Assembly (NCBI GenBank): GCA_030753265.1 | Contig: JASMCQ010000112.1 | Span: 1 to 36,666, forward strand | Origin: Dehalococcoidia bacterium | Lineage (GTDB): Bacteria; Chloroflexota; Dehalococcoidia; UBA3495 | DNA length: 36,666 nt | Direction: 5' to 3' | In this document: positions 16,558-24,316 of the stretch, piece by piece | Layout of the letters: every line of letters begins with the position of its first letter | Numbering within the stretch: the stretch's first letter is position 1 | Translations under genes and position numbers: made by a program | The notes under the pieces: generated by a model | What the model was told of the DNA's origin: nothing | Databases searched by the model: none | Seen by the model: the letters and a program-made list of their open reading frames with translations, nothing else

Positions 16558-17304
16558 TCACTCGTACAGCTGAAGGCCGCCCTCCGGAGAAGGAAAGCTG
16601 TCGTCGCCGGCGAAGGCCCAGAGGAAGGCCTTCGTGAGCACCTTGCTGTTGGCCGCCCCGCTGAAGCGGTGGTCGCATTCGGGCACCTCACGTGCCTGCA
16701 GTGAGGTGGCCGCCATCGGTCCGCAGCTCAGAATATAGGCCAAAAACCCCGCCATTTGGTCATTGGCGCCGTAGGCCATGTAGATGTCGCCGGGGAACTG
16801 AACCACGCCGTCGTAGAAGTAGTCGCCGACGCTGTCGTAGGTGGAGAGGAGCAGGATGCGCTTGATCTCCGAGTATCGAAAGGCGACGGCGCCGACCGCC
16901 GATCCGCCGGAGGAGAACCCAGACATGTAGATGGTTGGAGATGTCGTCCCGCAAAGCTCCGCTGCGCGCTCCAGCGAGAACTCGACCACGTGGGCCAGGC
17001 TCTCCACCAGCAACTGGTTCCAGCTGACTCCCTGGTGGGAATAGGGCTCCCAGGGTAGCTGGACCTGCCAGTCCGGCCGGGGAGCGTTGTAGGTGACCAT
17101 CGTACCCAGCTCCCGCTCCTGAAGGTGTCTGGCCAGCTTAGCCCATCGGTAGCTGCGCCCGTCCTTGAATTCGCCCGAGCCGGGGGAGTTGATGATGATG
17201 ATCTCAGAGTTAGTGGGATAGGCGGTAAGGGGGACCTTATAGGTCACCTTCTTACCAAGGTGGTCCTCGGTCTCTTTATTCAACACCGCGTCTATTCGGC
17301 TCAT
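16558..17304 (-). CDS. Alpha/beta hydrolase
   Basis: A 248-residue predicted cytosolic hydrolase. The nucleophile elbow is GFSSGG with Ser131; the acid is probably Asp182 in YGANDQMAG and the base His212 in ECDHRFSG. This order and spacing fits dienelactone-hydrolase or small esterase relatives. Before the elbow, EIIIINSPGSGEFKDGRSYRW provides the oxyanion loop region. Its start ATG at 17304 has GGAAGGGAGTCGTCT upstream, a usable ribosome binding site. No signal peptide. It lies upstream of the gamma-glutamyltransferase on the same strand, separated by a strong hairpin, and downstream of the formyl-CoA-transferase-like gene. Substrate unknown. Confidence 0.8.
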   Translation of the reverse strand: MSRIDAVLNKETEDHLGKKVTYKVPLTAYPTNSEIIIINSPGSGEFKDGRSYRWAKLARHLQERELGTMVTYNAPRPDWQVQLPWEPYSHQGVSWNQLLVESLAHVVEFSLERAAELCGTTSPTIYMSGFSSGGSAVGAVAFRYSEIKRILLLSTYDSVGDYFYDGVVQFPGDIYMAYGANDQMAGFLAYILSCGPMAATSLQAREVPECDHRFSGAANSKVLTKAFLWAFAGDDSFPSPEGGLQLYE

Positions 17305-17503
17305 AGACGACTCCCTTCCGGGGAACGTGGGCCACCCTGGATAACCCGGCGCGCCGTTGGTGGCGGCACGCAGGGTGAATCCATGACGGTGGACCCAATA
17401 CTACACCCCTAGCGGCTACGGCGCTCCCGAGCGCCGATCTTGGGCGGCATTCAGACGCTCCGGCGATGGGTCCGCCCAACGCCCGCGCCGGCTGGTGGCC
17501 TGC

Positions 17504-18700
17504 CTAGACCACACCGTCCTCTTTCAGCTGCCGCACCTGCGTCGCGTCGTAGCCAACCTCGGCCAAGATTTCCTCGTTATGCTGGCCAAGAAGCGGAGGG
17601 GAGCTGATGTTCACCGGCGACCCGGACAGCTTGATCGGGCAACCTACAGTGAAAAAGCTTCCCCGGGTCGGGTACTCAGCTTCCACGATCATCTCCCGTT
17701 CCCGAAGATGAGGGTCGACCATGAGGTCGCCGGTGTCGTTTACCGGCCCGCTGGGCACGCCGGCATCCGCCAGGACGCGCGCCGCATCCTGCTTGCCCAG
17801 TTGGGAGGTCCACTCTTCAATCAAGGTGTTCAGCTCCACGACGTGCTCGTTCCGGGACTCCTGGGTGGCGAACCTCTCGTCCTCAGCCAAATCTTCCCGG
17901 CCCATGGCCCGGATCAGGTCCTGCCACATGGCCTGGCTCTGGGCGTAAATGAAAACATAGTCGTTGCGCCCGCCCCCGCTGGTCTTGAAGATGCCGCTGG
18001 GAACGGCGCCCAGGTGAGAGTTGCCGGCGGCCACCACCGGCATGCCGAGCCGCTGGTGCTCTCGCATGTAGGGCCGCATCAAGTTGAGCACCGAGTCCTG
18101 CATCGAGACCTCTACCTGCTGGCCCTCGCCGGTGGCCTGGCGCTGCAACAGCGCCGCCAGGATGCCGACCGCGCAGTGCATACCGGTTCCCGAATCTCCG
18201 ATGGCGGCCCCGGTGATCAGGGGTTCCGCGTCGGGCAATCCAGTGACGCTCATGGCGCCGCCAGCGGCCTGGGCTATCGGCTCGAAGACCTTGTAGTTGG
18301 AGTTGGGCCCGTAGGTGCCAAACCCCTTGACCGAGGCGTAAACCAGACGAGGGTTCACCTTACGCATCGCCTCGTAGCCCACTCCGAGCCGCTCCGCGGT
18401 GCCGGGGCCAAAATTCTCCATCAGCACGTCGGCGGTCTTGACCAGGGCGTTGAAAATCTCCTTGCCCTGCTCGGTCTTGATGTTCAGGGTCAGCCCGCGC
18501 TTGTTGGCGTTCAGAATCAGGAACGAGAGTGCATCGGTGTCCGGCCGGTCCTTGTTGGTTTGCCTGGTGGGGTCGCCGGTGCCCGGTTGCTCCACCTTGA
18601 TAACGTCAGCTCCCAGCCACGCCAGAACCTGGGTGCACGAAGGCCCTGCCTGAAAGTGGGTGAGGTCCAGGATTCGTGTGCCGGTCAATGCTTGTACCAT
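17504..18700 (-). CDS. CaiB/BaiF CoA transferase, formyl-CoA:oxalate CoA-transferase-like
   Basis: A 398-residue class III CoA transferase. With the start at 18700 (AAAGGAG upstream), Gln17 falls in HFQAGP and the catalytic Asp is residue 169 in GAAIGDSGTGMH, exactly the numbering of Oxalobacter formyl-CoA transferase. A glycine loop SGGGRN sits where Frc has its flexible Gly-rich loop, and VEVSMQDSVLNLMRP is the typical dimer-interlock segment. A longer reading to 18775 would shift these numbers and lacks family similarity. It would form acyl-CoA ester from a carboxylate using another acyl-CoA donor. No oxalyl-CoA decarboxylase gene is in the window, so oxalate metabolism is unproven. The OFA-type carrier at 31163 is distant. 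Confidence 0.9.
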   Translation of the reverse strand: MVQALTGTRILDLTHFQAGPSCTQVLAWLGADVIKVEQPGTGDPTRQTNKDRPDTDALSFLILNANKRGLTLNIKTEQGKEIFNALVKTADVLMENFGPGTAERLGVGYEAMRKVNPRLVYASVKGFGTYGPNSNYKVFEPIAQAAGGAMSVTGLPDAEPLITGAAIGDSGTGMHCAVGILAALLQRQATGEGQQVEVSMQDSVLNLMRPYMREHQRLGMPVVAAGNSHLGAVPSGIFKTSGGGRNDYVFIYAQSQAMWQDLIRAMGREDLAEDERFATQESRNEHVVELNTLIEEWTSQLGKQDAARVLADAGVPSGPVNDTGDLMVDPHLREREMIVEAEYPTRGSFFTVGCPIKLSGSPVNISSPPLLGQHNEEILAEVGYDATQVRQLKEDGVV

Positions 18701-19175
18701 GGTCTGCGGGCTCCTTTTGCCAGGATGGGCGCTTCGGCGATTGATGGATCTGGGTTCCAGGCGGCTACTCGACAAAGCCAGTCAAACCGATATTGGGTTG
18801 TCCGGCCGAGGCGGCCTGGTCCGCCCCGTTATTTGTACCACTCGTTATGCTATTCACACAAGGGCGGAGGTAGGACCGGCTTGCCTGCGGCGGTGCTCGA
18901 ACGGGCTCCTGATGAAGGCGGGATCTCCCTCCGGGAGGCGCCATGGCCCACGCCTCGGCTATCGACCATTGACGTTGGGGTCACCGGCAAAGCACAATAC
19001 CCTTGGTTTTCTGAGCATGCGCCTTAATGGCTCTGCCGTTAGGAGAAGCGTACATCCGGGGTCCGGGCAGCGGTCCATCTCCCGAAGTCATGCGTCCCAA
19101 GAAGAATCGTGATGTCAGCTAGAGATATCCGAAGCTCAATGCAGCGGAACGAAAGCCGGCTAGAGGGAGGAAATC
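18701..19175. other. Divergent intergenic region with a dispersed repeat, no gene
   Basis: About 475 bases lie between the CoA transferase (minus) and the M24 gene (plus). It contains the repeat at 18802-18869 that is also found upstream of the MFS gene at 32503. I find no convincing gene; frames here are extensions antisense to the CoA transferase. Confidence 0.4.
18802..18869 (+). repeat. Diverged dispersed repeat upstream of the M24 gene
   Basis: CCGGCCGAG, then TTTGTACCACTCGTTAT, then TTCACACAAGGGCGG match, on the opposite strand, bases 32605-32662 (CCGGCCGAG, TTTGTACCACGTGTTAT, TTTCACAAGGGCGG). In both places the element points toward the following gene, which could mean a shared regulatory origin or simply an old mobile repeat. 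Confidence 0.55.
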
Positions 19176-20309
19176 ATGTCAGACGGGAAACGGAAGATCA
19201 TCGCAAACGTGCCGAGACTGAACGACTTCATGGACCGGCACGGTTGTTCGGCGATTGTCGCGCGCTCCGGCACCAACATTACTTACCTCTCCGGTGTGGC
19301 TTTCCCAGGCTCCCAAGGACGGCACGTCGATTTTCCCGACTCACCGAGAGAGATATACGTGGTATGGCCCCGGCAGGGCGAACCGGTCATGGTGCTCAAT
19401 AATCTTGGCATAGCCAGAGCCTGGAGGGATTCCTGGATTCCGAATATCGAAGGGTACGATGACTACCGGACGACCGCGTTTGCCAGAACGGCCGAGGTTA
19501 TCGAGCGACTGGGATTGACCAAATCCAAGATAGGGTTCGAGAAGACCTACCTGAGCGCATCGCACTGGGAGGAGTTTCACCGGCTTCTCCCCGACGTCGA
19601 GATGTTCGATTGCACCGAGTTGATGGATGCCGTCCGCTGGGTGAAGACCCCCGGAGAGGTCGACCTGCTGAGGCGGGCCGCCGACATCCAGGACGATGCC
19701 TACGTGGAGGTTTTTTCCAACGTTGGCGAGGGATATACCCTGCGAGAAGTACACGCCCAATTGGTGAAAGCCTGCATGGCAAGAGGCGCGGAAATCGTTC
19801 ACGGGCTCCTGAACACCAGCCGGAACAACGTGCGCTACTTGGGTGAAGGTGATACGCTTCTGGAAAAGGGCGATATTGTGCGCACCGACTACGTCTCGTA
19901 CTTGCAGGGCTATCCCGGCCACCAATCCCGGGTCTTCGTCGTCGGCCCGCCATCGGAAGAGCAAGTCGAGATGTACCGGAAGTACCGTGAAGTACACCTG
20001 ATGACCATCGACCGCTGCCGGCCGGGAGTACGAGCCAACGACCTGTTCTCTTTCGCGGATCAAAAACTCAAGGAGTACGGGTTCAGCGGCGCTGGAAGCA
20101 TGGTGGGCCACAGCGTGGGCCCCTGGTTCCACCAGCAGCAACCGTTGCTGGTGGCGGACTGCCACACGCAAATCGAGGAAGGGATGGTGGTGGCCGTTGA
20201 GCCCTTTTCAAGCTACTGGCATCTCCAGGATATGATCCTTGTAACTGGAGGAGAGCCCGAACTTCTCACGGGCAAGTTCGACACAGAGCGGTTGTTCGTG
20301 ATCGACTAG
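19176..20309 (+). CDS. M24 (creatinase/Xaa-Pro dipeptidase-like) family protein with altered metal site
   Basis: A 377-residue pita-bread-fold protein with the creatinase N-terminal domain (residues 1-150, including ARSGTNITYLSGVAFPG) and the peptidase M24 catalytic domain (150-377). Metal ligands of aminopeptidase P map as Asp238 (kept, VRTDY), second Asp to His249 (GYPGH), His312 (kept, GHSVG), Glu342 (kept, AVEPF) and last Glu to Gln351 (HLQDM). Losing two of five ligands is like creatinase, which hydrolyses a C-N bond without metal. A non-peptidase hydrolase is therefore plausible. AGGGAGGAAATC precedes ATG 19176. The first UGSC selenoprotein gene begins 96 bases downstream on the same strand, so co-transcription is possible. 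Confidence 0.85.
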   Translation: MSDGKRKIIANVPRLNDFMDRHGCSAIVARSGTNITYLSGVAFPGSQGRHVDFPDSPREIYVVWPRQGEPVMVLNNLGIARAWRDSWIPNIEGYDDYRTTAFARTAEVIERLGLTKSKIGFEKTYLSASHWEEFHRLLPDVEMFDCTELMDAVRWVKTPGEVDLLRRAADIQDDAYVEVFSNVGEGYTLREVHAQLVKACMARGAEIVHGLLNTSRNNVRYLGEGDTLLEKGDIVRTDYVSYLQGYPGHQSRVFVVGPPSEEQVEMYRKYREVHLMTIDRCRPGVRANDLFSFADQKLKEYGFSGAGSMVGHSVGPWFHQQQPLLVADCHTQIEEGMVVAVEPFSSYWHLQDMILVTGGEPELLTGKFDTERLFVID

Positions 20310-20405
20310 CCGAAGCAATATCTATAGTAGCCTAGGGCGGACCCAGCGGTGTAGCATTCCAAGAAGCAGCGTATAGTGCAACCAGAATAGAGCGAGGGAG
20401 GACTG

Positions 20406-22073
20406 ATGGAGATCCTAGAAGTCTTGGACCCGGTAGCACAGCAAAGGGGCGTCCTCGACGCTAGGGCGGTCAACAAGAGGCCGTCCACCCTGGAAGGGAA
20501 GAGGGTCGGGCTGCTATGGAGCGGCACCGCCAATGGTGATGTGGCCCTGCGCTCCATTGAGGGAATGCTGAAGCAACACACTCCCAGCGTGGAGACAAAT
20601 TTCTACCTCGGTGGGCTGCCCGCGCCGACGGCGGTACTGGAGAAGGCCACCGACGAATCCGACGTCGTGATCGGCGCCACCGCCGATTGAGGGTCTTGCA
20701 CCTCGTGGATGGTCCACGAGATGGTGGAGATCGAGAAGAAGGGCACGCCCGCCGTTCTGCTGGTGTCCGGACGCTTCGAGCATGACGCCATCGCCAGCGC
20801 TCGGGCCTTCGGAATGCCGGGCGTACGCTACGTGGTCGTACCCTGGCTGTACCGGAACTTGGACCGGGAGAGGGCGGTCCAGCAGACGGAGGCGGCCTTC
20901 GAGACGCTGGTCGGCGAGCTGACGGCGGAGGTTGAAGCCCCGGTTGCGAACGCCAAGCTGCAACCCACCCAGGTGGAGCGGTTCGAGGGCAGCAACTATG
21001 CCGATGCCTTTCAGGTGATGAACCGGGAGTTCCTGAACCGGGACTGGGGCGACGGCTTTCCTCTCCTGCCGGCCACGCAGGACGCGGTGGAAAAGATGCT
21101 CAAAGGCACCTGCCTTCCTCCCGATCACGTGGTTTGCGACCTGCCCCCTGGCTACGGCCTGGCCACGGTGGAGAAGATCGCGATCAACTCGGTCATGGCC
21201 GGCGCGTCGCCGGAGCACATGCCATTGATAATCGGGGCCCTCAAGGCGGTCTCCCAGATGGACCCGGACCGGGTGAAAGGGTTCCTGATGTCCACCAGCT
21301 CCCACGCCTCCATGCTGCTGGTCAACGGACCCATCGCCAAAGAGCTGGACATTAACTCCAAGGGAGCATGCATGGGTCCGGGCCGGCAAAACCGGGCCAA
21401 CCTGGTCGTCGGCCGGGCCTATACCCTGTGCCTCAAGAACATCGGCTATTGGTATCCGGGCGAGATGGACATGGACACCATCGGCTCCGTCAGGAAGTTC
21501 AGCGTCTGCATTGCCGAGAACGAGGACGCCAGCCCGTGGGAGCCCTTCCACGTGGAACAAGGCTACAAGGCCGGGGACAGCGTTGTAACTGTCATGGCCA
21601 CCAAGGGAGAAGTAGACGTGGCCGACCAGGGCAACAATACCGCCGAGGGCCTGCTGAAGACCATCGCCTACAACTCCATATTCAGCCAGTGGGACCTGGT
21701 CCGGCCGGGCCGGACCGCCAAAGGCAGCGCCATGGAAACGATAGTGCTGGTTCCACCGGACATCGCCCGCCCGGCCGGCGAGGCAGGCTTCACCAAGAAG
21801 GGGGCGAAGGAGTTCATCCACATGCACGCCCAGTTCAGCCTGGGCAAGATGGTCCACTATTACCCGCTCCAGCCGGAGACGATTCCCGCCCACTGGCGGT
21901 GGCTGCTGAAGCTGAGCGAAAAGGAGCTGCACGACATCTGGATGCCGGTGCGGGAGAGCGCCGACCGTTACCGGCTCATCTGCGTCGGAGCCGACCGGGC
22001 GAAGCCGATCATCATACCCAGCATGCCGGTGCGCCCCGAGTCGGTGAACGTAGACCAGTACCGGGCTCGTTAG
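20406..22073 (+). CDS. UGSC-family selenoprotein fused to a ~370-residue partner domain (in-frame TGA = Sec95)
   Basis: A frame opens at ATG 20406 (GAGGGAGGA upstream), meets TGA at 20688-20690, and continues in the same frame to a stop at 22073; read through, the protein has 555 residues. The TGA is followed by Gly-Ser-Cys, giving U-G-S-C, a UxxC redox motif, in VVIGATAD-U-GSCTSW. The flanks match the second gene at 22247 (YAIIGVGA-U-GSC). Residues ~1-180 are the UGSC domain. Residues ~190-555 are homologous to the four proteins at 23263-28732, sharing WGDGFPLLP, LATVEKIAIN, NLVVGRAY and PWEPFHV, but its NSVMAGASPE lacks the Cys pair those proteins have. A SECIS-like hairpin lies at 20702-20720. 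UGSC selenoproteins are a known marine metagenome family of unknown reaction. If TGA acted as stop, ATG 20709 would begin a 454-residue remnant; I consider that less likely. Confidence 0.88.
20702..20720 (+). promoter_or_regulatory. Bacterial SECIS-like hairpin of the first UGSC gene
   Basis: CTCGTGGA (20702-20709) and TCCACGAG (20713-20720) form a perfect 8-bp stem with loop TGG. The loop begins 20 bases after the TGA and has G as its second base, both within the bacterial SECIS consensus (apical loop about 16-37 bases downstream, a G among its first two bases). It would recruit SelB for selenocysteine insertion. The stem is within coding sequence. Confidence 0.8.
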
Positions 22074-22146
22074 GGCGGGAGCGAAGAGAAAGCATACCTC
22101 AGGGGAGAACGCCGGCCATCGCCAAACCACCGGGGAGCAACCTCTC

Positions 22147-22176
22147 TTGACGTACAATACGCTCAGTGCGGATAAT
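22147..22176 (+). promoter_or_regulatory. Sigma70-type promoter for the second UGSC gene
   Basis: TTGACG (22147-22152), an 18-base spacer and GATAAT (22171-22176) make a good -35/-10 pair. It lies between the fusion gene and the second UGSC gene and overlaps the upstream in-frame ATG at 22166. Transcription would start near 22183, so that ATG cannot be the start from this promoter. Confidence 0.6.
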
Positions 22177-22246
22177 AAGCTCTCCGGGCCCGTTAAGGTT
22201 GGCGCATATGCTGGGCGAGCCATCGCTGGTTATCGAGGAGGCATTT

Positions 22247-22783
22247 ATGGGTGACAGATTGTTGGTCTATGACCCGGTGGCGGATACCGCGACCACGGAA
22301 GGAAAGCAGCTTCGGCCCGTTGAAACCCTGCGAGCGGGACGGATGGGGTTGGTCTATAGCGGCCACGGTTCGACCGAGAAATTCTGGCCGGTCTTCGAAG
22401 AGACCCTCCAGGCCATGTACGAACCGAAGGAGACCCACAAGCTGTACAAGCACAGCACCTGGAACCCCGCGCCGATGGAGGACATGGAGGAGTTGGCCGC
22501 CAAGGTCGACTATGCCATCATCGGGGTGGGCGCTTGAGGGTCCTGCACCCAGGGAACCGTGCGTGACACGGTCAACATGCGAAAGCTGGGCATCCCGGCG
22601 GTCGGAATGGTGCACGACAAGTTCGAGGCGCTGGCCAAGCTGACGCTGCGACAACTGGGGGAGCCCGACCTGCCCGTGATCTGCTACAAGCAGGACCTGC
22701 CTGGATTCGATACGGCGGATGAGATTTCGTCGAAGGCCGGCGAGGTAGCCGGCACCTGCGAACACCACATCGTGGGTGAGTAG
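22247..22783 (+). CDS. UGSC-family selenoprotein, single domain (in-frame TGA = Sec97)
   Basis: From ATG 22247 (GAGGAGG five bases upstream) the frame reaches TGA at 22535-22537 and continues in frame to TAG at 22783; read through, it has 178 residues with Sec97 in IIGVGA-U-GSCTQGTVRD. It is a stand-alone version of the UGSC domain of the fusion protein at 20406, with matching flanks (GIPAVGMVHDKFE here, GTPAVLLVSGRFE there). The U-G-S-C motif is a selenol/thiol pair of thioredoxin-like spacing, so a redox or thiol-transfer role is likely; no fold motif beyond this is recognised. No signal peptide. An upstream in-frame ATG at 22166 lies inside a promoter and lacks a ribosome binding site. Sec synthesis genes (selA, selB, selC, selD) are not in the window and must be elsewhere. 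Confidence 0.88.
22556..22572 (+). promoter_or_regulatory. Bacterial SECIS-like hairpin of the second UGSC gene
   Basis: ACCGTG (22556-22561) and CACGGT (22567-22572) form a perfect 6-bp stem around loop CGTGA. The loop starts 25 bases after the TGA and has G in its second position, as expected of a bacterial SECIS. An alternative weaker stem (GCAC 22545-22548 with GTGC 22559-22562) overlaps it. Stem sequence differs from the first UGSC hairpin, so structure rather than sequence is conserved. Confidence 0.75.
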
Positions 22784-22820
22784 GAGCGTGCCCAGCTAGT
22801 CTTGACGGTCTGCCCGAGAA

Positions 22821-22903
22821 CCCCCTCCCTTATCTGCCCGGGCGTAAGGGGGAGTGGACTGTTCCTTCTCCGTGGCGAAGGGGAAAGGTTAGATCAGGGG
22901 TCA
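22821..22903. repeat. Palindromic intergenic repeat, family 2 (diverged)
   Basis: CCCCCTCCCTTA pairs with TAAGGGGGAG, followed by TTCCTTCTCC pairing with GGCGAAGGGGAA, and the right end AGATCAGGGGTCAC mirrors the left end. Organisation is like the element at 9131-9208. Confidence 0.5.
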
Positions 22904-22981
22904 CTTTCATCCACCAACTATATCGAAGTGGTGCTAGCCGCACTCCGGAACCCGGCCCAGGCCAAATGACGCGATGAACCG

Positions 22982-23018
22982 CCGCTCTCCGGCCCCGAAA
23001 CCGGGCGGAGAGCGGTTT
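22982..23018 (+). terminator. Possible terminator downstream of the second UGSC gene
   Basis: CCGCTCTCCG (22982-22991) and CGGAGAGCGG (23006-23015) form a perfect 10-bp stem whose loop can also pair (CCGG with CCGG), followed by TTT. The T-run is short, and the hairpin lies about 200 bases after the stop, so its function is uncertain. Confidence 0.4.
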
Positions 23019-23148
23019 GGCGTTATACATGAACCCGGCAGGCCGCTGAAACAGATTGCCGGCAACGCGGGCTCCAGTGATCAGTCCAACGTGACTGATT
23101 CGCGGAACCATAACTGGATGGCCAACCCCGCGAAAAATAGCTCCTTCA

Positions 23149-23186
23149 AGTCCCCCTTTATTAAAGGGGGATACAGGGGGATTTAG
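23149..23186. repeat. C-rich/G-rich palindromic repeat
   Basis: AGTCCCCCTTTATTAAAGGG with following GG, then ATACAGGGGGATTT: a compact palindrome (CCCCCTTTA / TAAAGGGGG) of a type widely dispersed between genes in many bacteria. One copy seen here, about 75 bases upstream of the cassette start. Confidence 0.55.
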
Positions 23187-23262
23187 GTGCAGGCGGCCCA
23201 ACGCATTAGCCTTAGCCTGCGTGTCACTGTTTACCGGGCTGGCACATCTAAGGAGGGATCCC

Positions 23263-24309
23263 ATGGCGCCGACGCTGGTGTCGAAAACTTACGAGCCGAT
23301 GGACGTGGACGAGTTCACGGAGTTGGCCTACCGGGAGGGGTGGACCGATGGGCTGCCGGTGCTTCCTCCCACCGAGAAAGCGGTGACCGCGATCCTCGAC
23401 TACCTGGGCATAGACCCTGGTAAGGTGATCGGCGTACTCCCTCCCGCGGAGGGCATAGCCACCATCGAGAAGATCGCCATCAACTGCGCCATGGCGGGGT
23501 GCAAACCGGAGTACGTCCCGGTGGTGATCACCGCGATCCAGGCCATGCTGGCGGACGAGTTCGAGCTGCTGCGGGTCAACAGCACCACGGGCGGTCCCGC
23601 TCCTGCCGCCGTCATTTCCGGCCCGGTGGTCAAACGGCTGGGCTTCGACTACGGTGAGGGCACCGTTGGCGGGAGCGGCAGCCGGGTGAACGGCACCATC
23701 GGTCGGGCCATCCGGCTCGTGTTGTGGAATATCGCCCAGTCTCGTCCCGGCGCCCTGTCGGCATCAACTTTCGGGCACATCGGGCGTTACTCGTACGTGA
23801 TGGCGGAGCGGCCCCCGGACGACGGCAACCCGTGGGAGCAGTTCCACGTCACGGCGGTGGACCTCGGTACCGAGGATAGCGCCGTGACCATGTTTCCCTC
23901 CCGTACCCAGGACCAGATCAGCGATGGGGTGGGGAACAACACGTTGGAAAACAAGATTGCCGTTCTGGCCGACTCCATCACCCTGGGGACCTCCCAGAAG
24001 ATGCTGGTGGTGAACCCCCACGTGGCCAACGCCTTCGCCGGCGCCGGCTGGACCAAGAAGGACTTCAGAGACGCCATCATGGCCCGTGCCGTCCCCTGGC
24101 GCAGCCACGTCACCACGGAAGCCGTCCACGAGCGGAGTGACTATCAGGGCCAGCTAACGCTGCCCAGCGCGGCCGGACCGAGGACGGTTAGGGAAGAGCT
24201 TCATATTCTGGTCACGGGAGGCTGGTCGGCCGCCCCCGGATACTGTCTCCGATTGACCTCCTCCCACGGCCAGCAGGCAACCCGCAAAATCGATTGGACT
24301 TGGGAGTAA
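23263..24309 (+). CDS. Cassette protein A, copy 1: partner-domain family of the UGSC fusion
   Basis: A 348-residue soluble protein of a family I cannot name. Its sequence is homologous to residues ~190-555 of the UGSC fusion at 20406. Landmarks in order: YREGWTDGLPVLPPTEKAV (25-43), GIATIEKIAINCAMAGCKPEYVPVVI (64-89) with a C-x4-C pair, GPAPAAVISGPVV, NGTIGRAIRLVLWN, AERPPDDGNPWEQFHV and, near the end, LVTGGWSAAPGYCLR followed by TRKIDW. Start is at 23263 after AAGGAGGGATCCC; a longer reading from 23221 bypasses this site. It is followed after 7 bases by cassette protein B, so the two are probably translationally coupled and may form a complex. It aligns without gaps to the copy at 26604. Function unknown; the Cys pair suggests redox or metal binding. 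Confidence 0.85.
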   Translation: MAPTLVSKTYEPMDVDEFTELAYREGWTDGLPVLPPTEKAVTAILDYLGIDPGKVIGVLPPAEGIATIEKIAINCAMAGCKPEYVPVVITAIQAMLADEFELLRVNSTTGGPAPAAVISGPVVKRLGFDYGEGTVGGSGSRVNGTIGRAIRLVLWNIAQSRPGALSASTFGHIGRYSYVMAERPPDDGNPWEQFHVTAVDLGTEDSAVTMFPSRTQDQISDGVGNNTLENKIAVLADSITLGTSQKMLVVNPHVANAFAGAGWTKKDFRDAIMARAVPWRSHVTTEAVHERSDYQGQLTLPSAAGPRTVREELHILVTGGWSAAPGYCLRLTSSHGQQATRKIDWTWE

Positions 24310-24316
24310 CGGTTCC

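Larger units (their letters stand above)
22784..23262. other. Intergenic region rich in hairpins, no gene
   Basis: About 480 bases between the second UGSC gene and the first cassette hold a family 2 repeat, a terminator-like hairpin and a C5-T3/A3-G5 palindrome, listed separately. No coding frame or RNA gene was recognised. A promoter for the cassette probably lies here but is not obvious. Confidence 0.4.

Noticed and set aside
16404..16691. N-terminal extension of the gamma-glutamyltransferase
   Set aside because: The extra 96 residues are Arg/Pro/Ser-rich, translate the 67-base hairpin and overlap the end of the alpha/beta hydrolase gene; AGGAGG before TTG 16403 gives the family N-terminus.
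17495..19027. A 510-residue open frame on the plus strand
   Set aside because: It lies antisense to the formyl-CoA-transferase-like gene, which has exact catalytic numbering; the plus-strand frame shows no motifs.
20688..20690. TGA as a sequencing error, frameshift or true stop (pseudogene)
   Set aside because: The frame does not shift, the same break with GSC occurs in a second homologous gene, and both have SECIS-like hairpins. A true stop with restart at 20709 would discard conserved sequence on both sides.
20514..22223. A 569-residue open frame on the minus strand
   Set aside because: It is antisense to the UGSC fusion gene, has low-complexity His/Gly/Arg-rich composition and no family similarity; long antisense frames are common at this GC content.
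22166..22246. ATG 22166 as start of the second UGSC gene
   Set aside because: It lies between the -35 and -10 boxes of a good promoter, lacks a ribosome binding site, and the extra residues have no match in the fusion protein.
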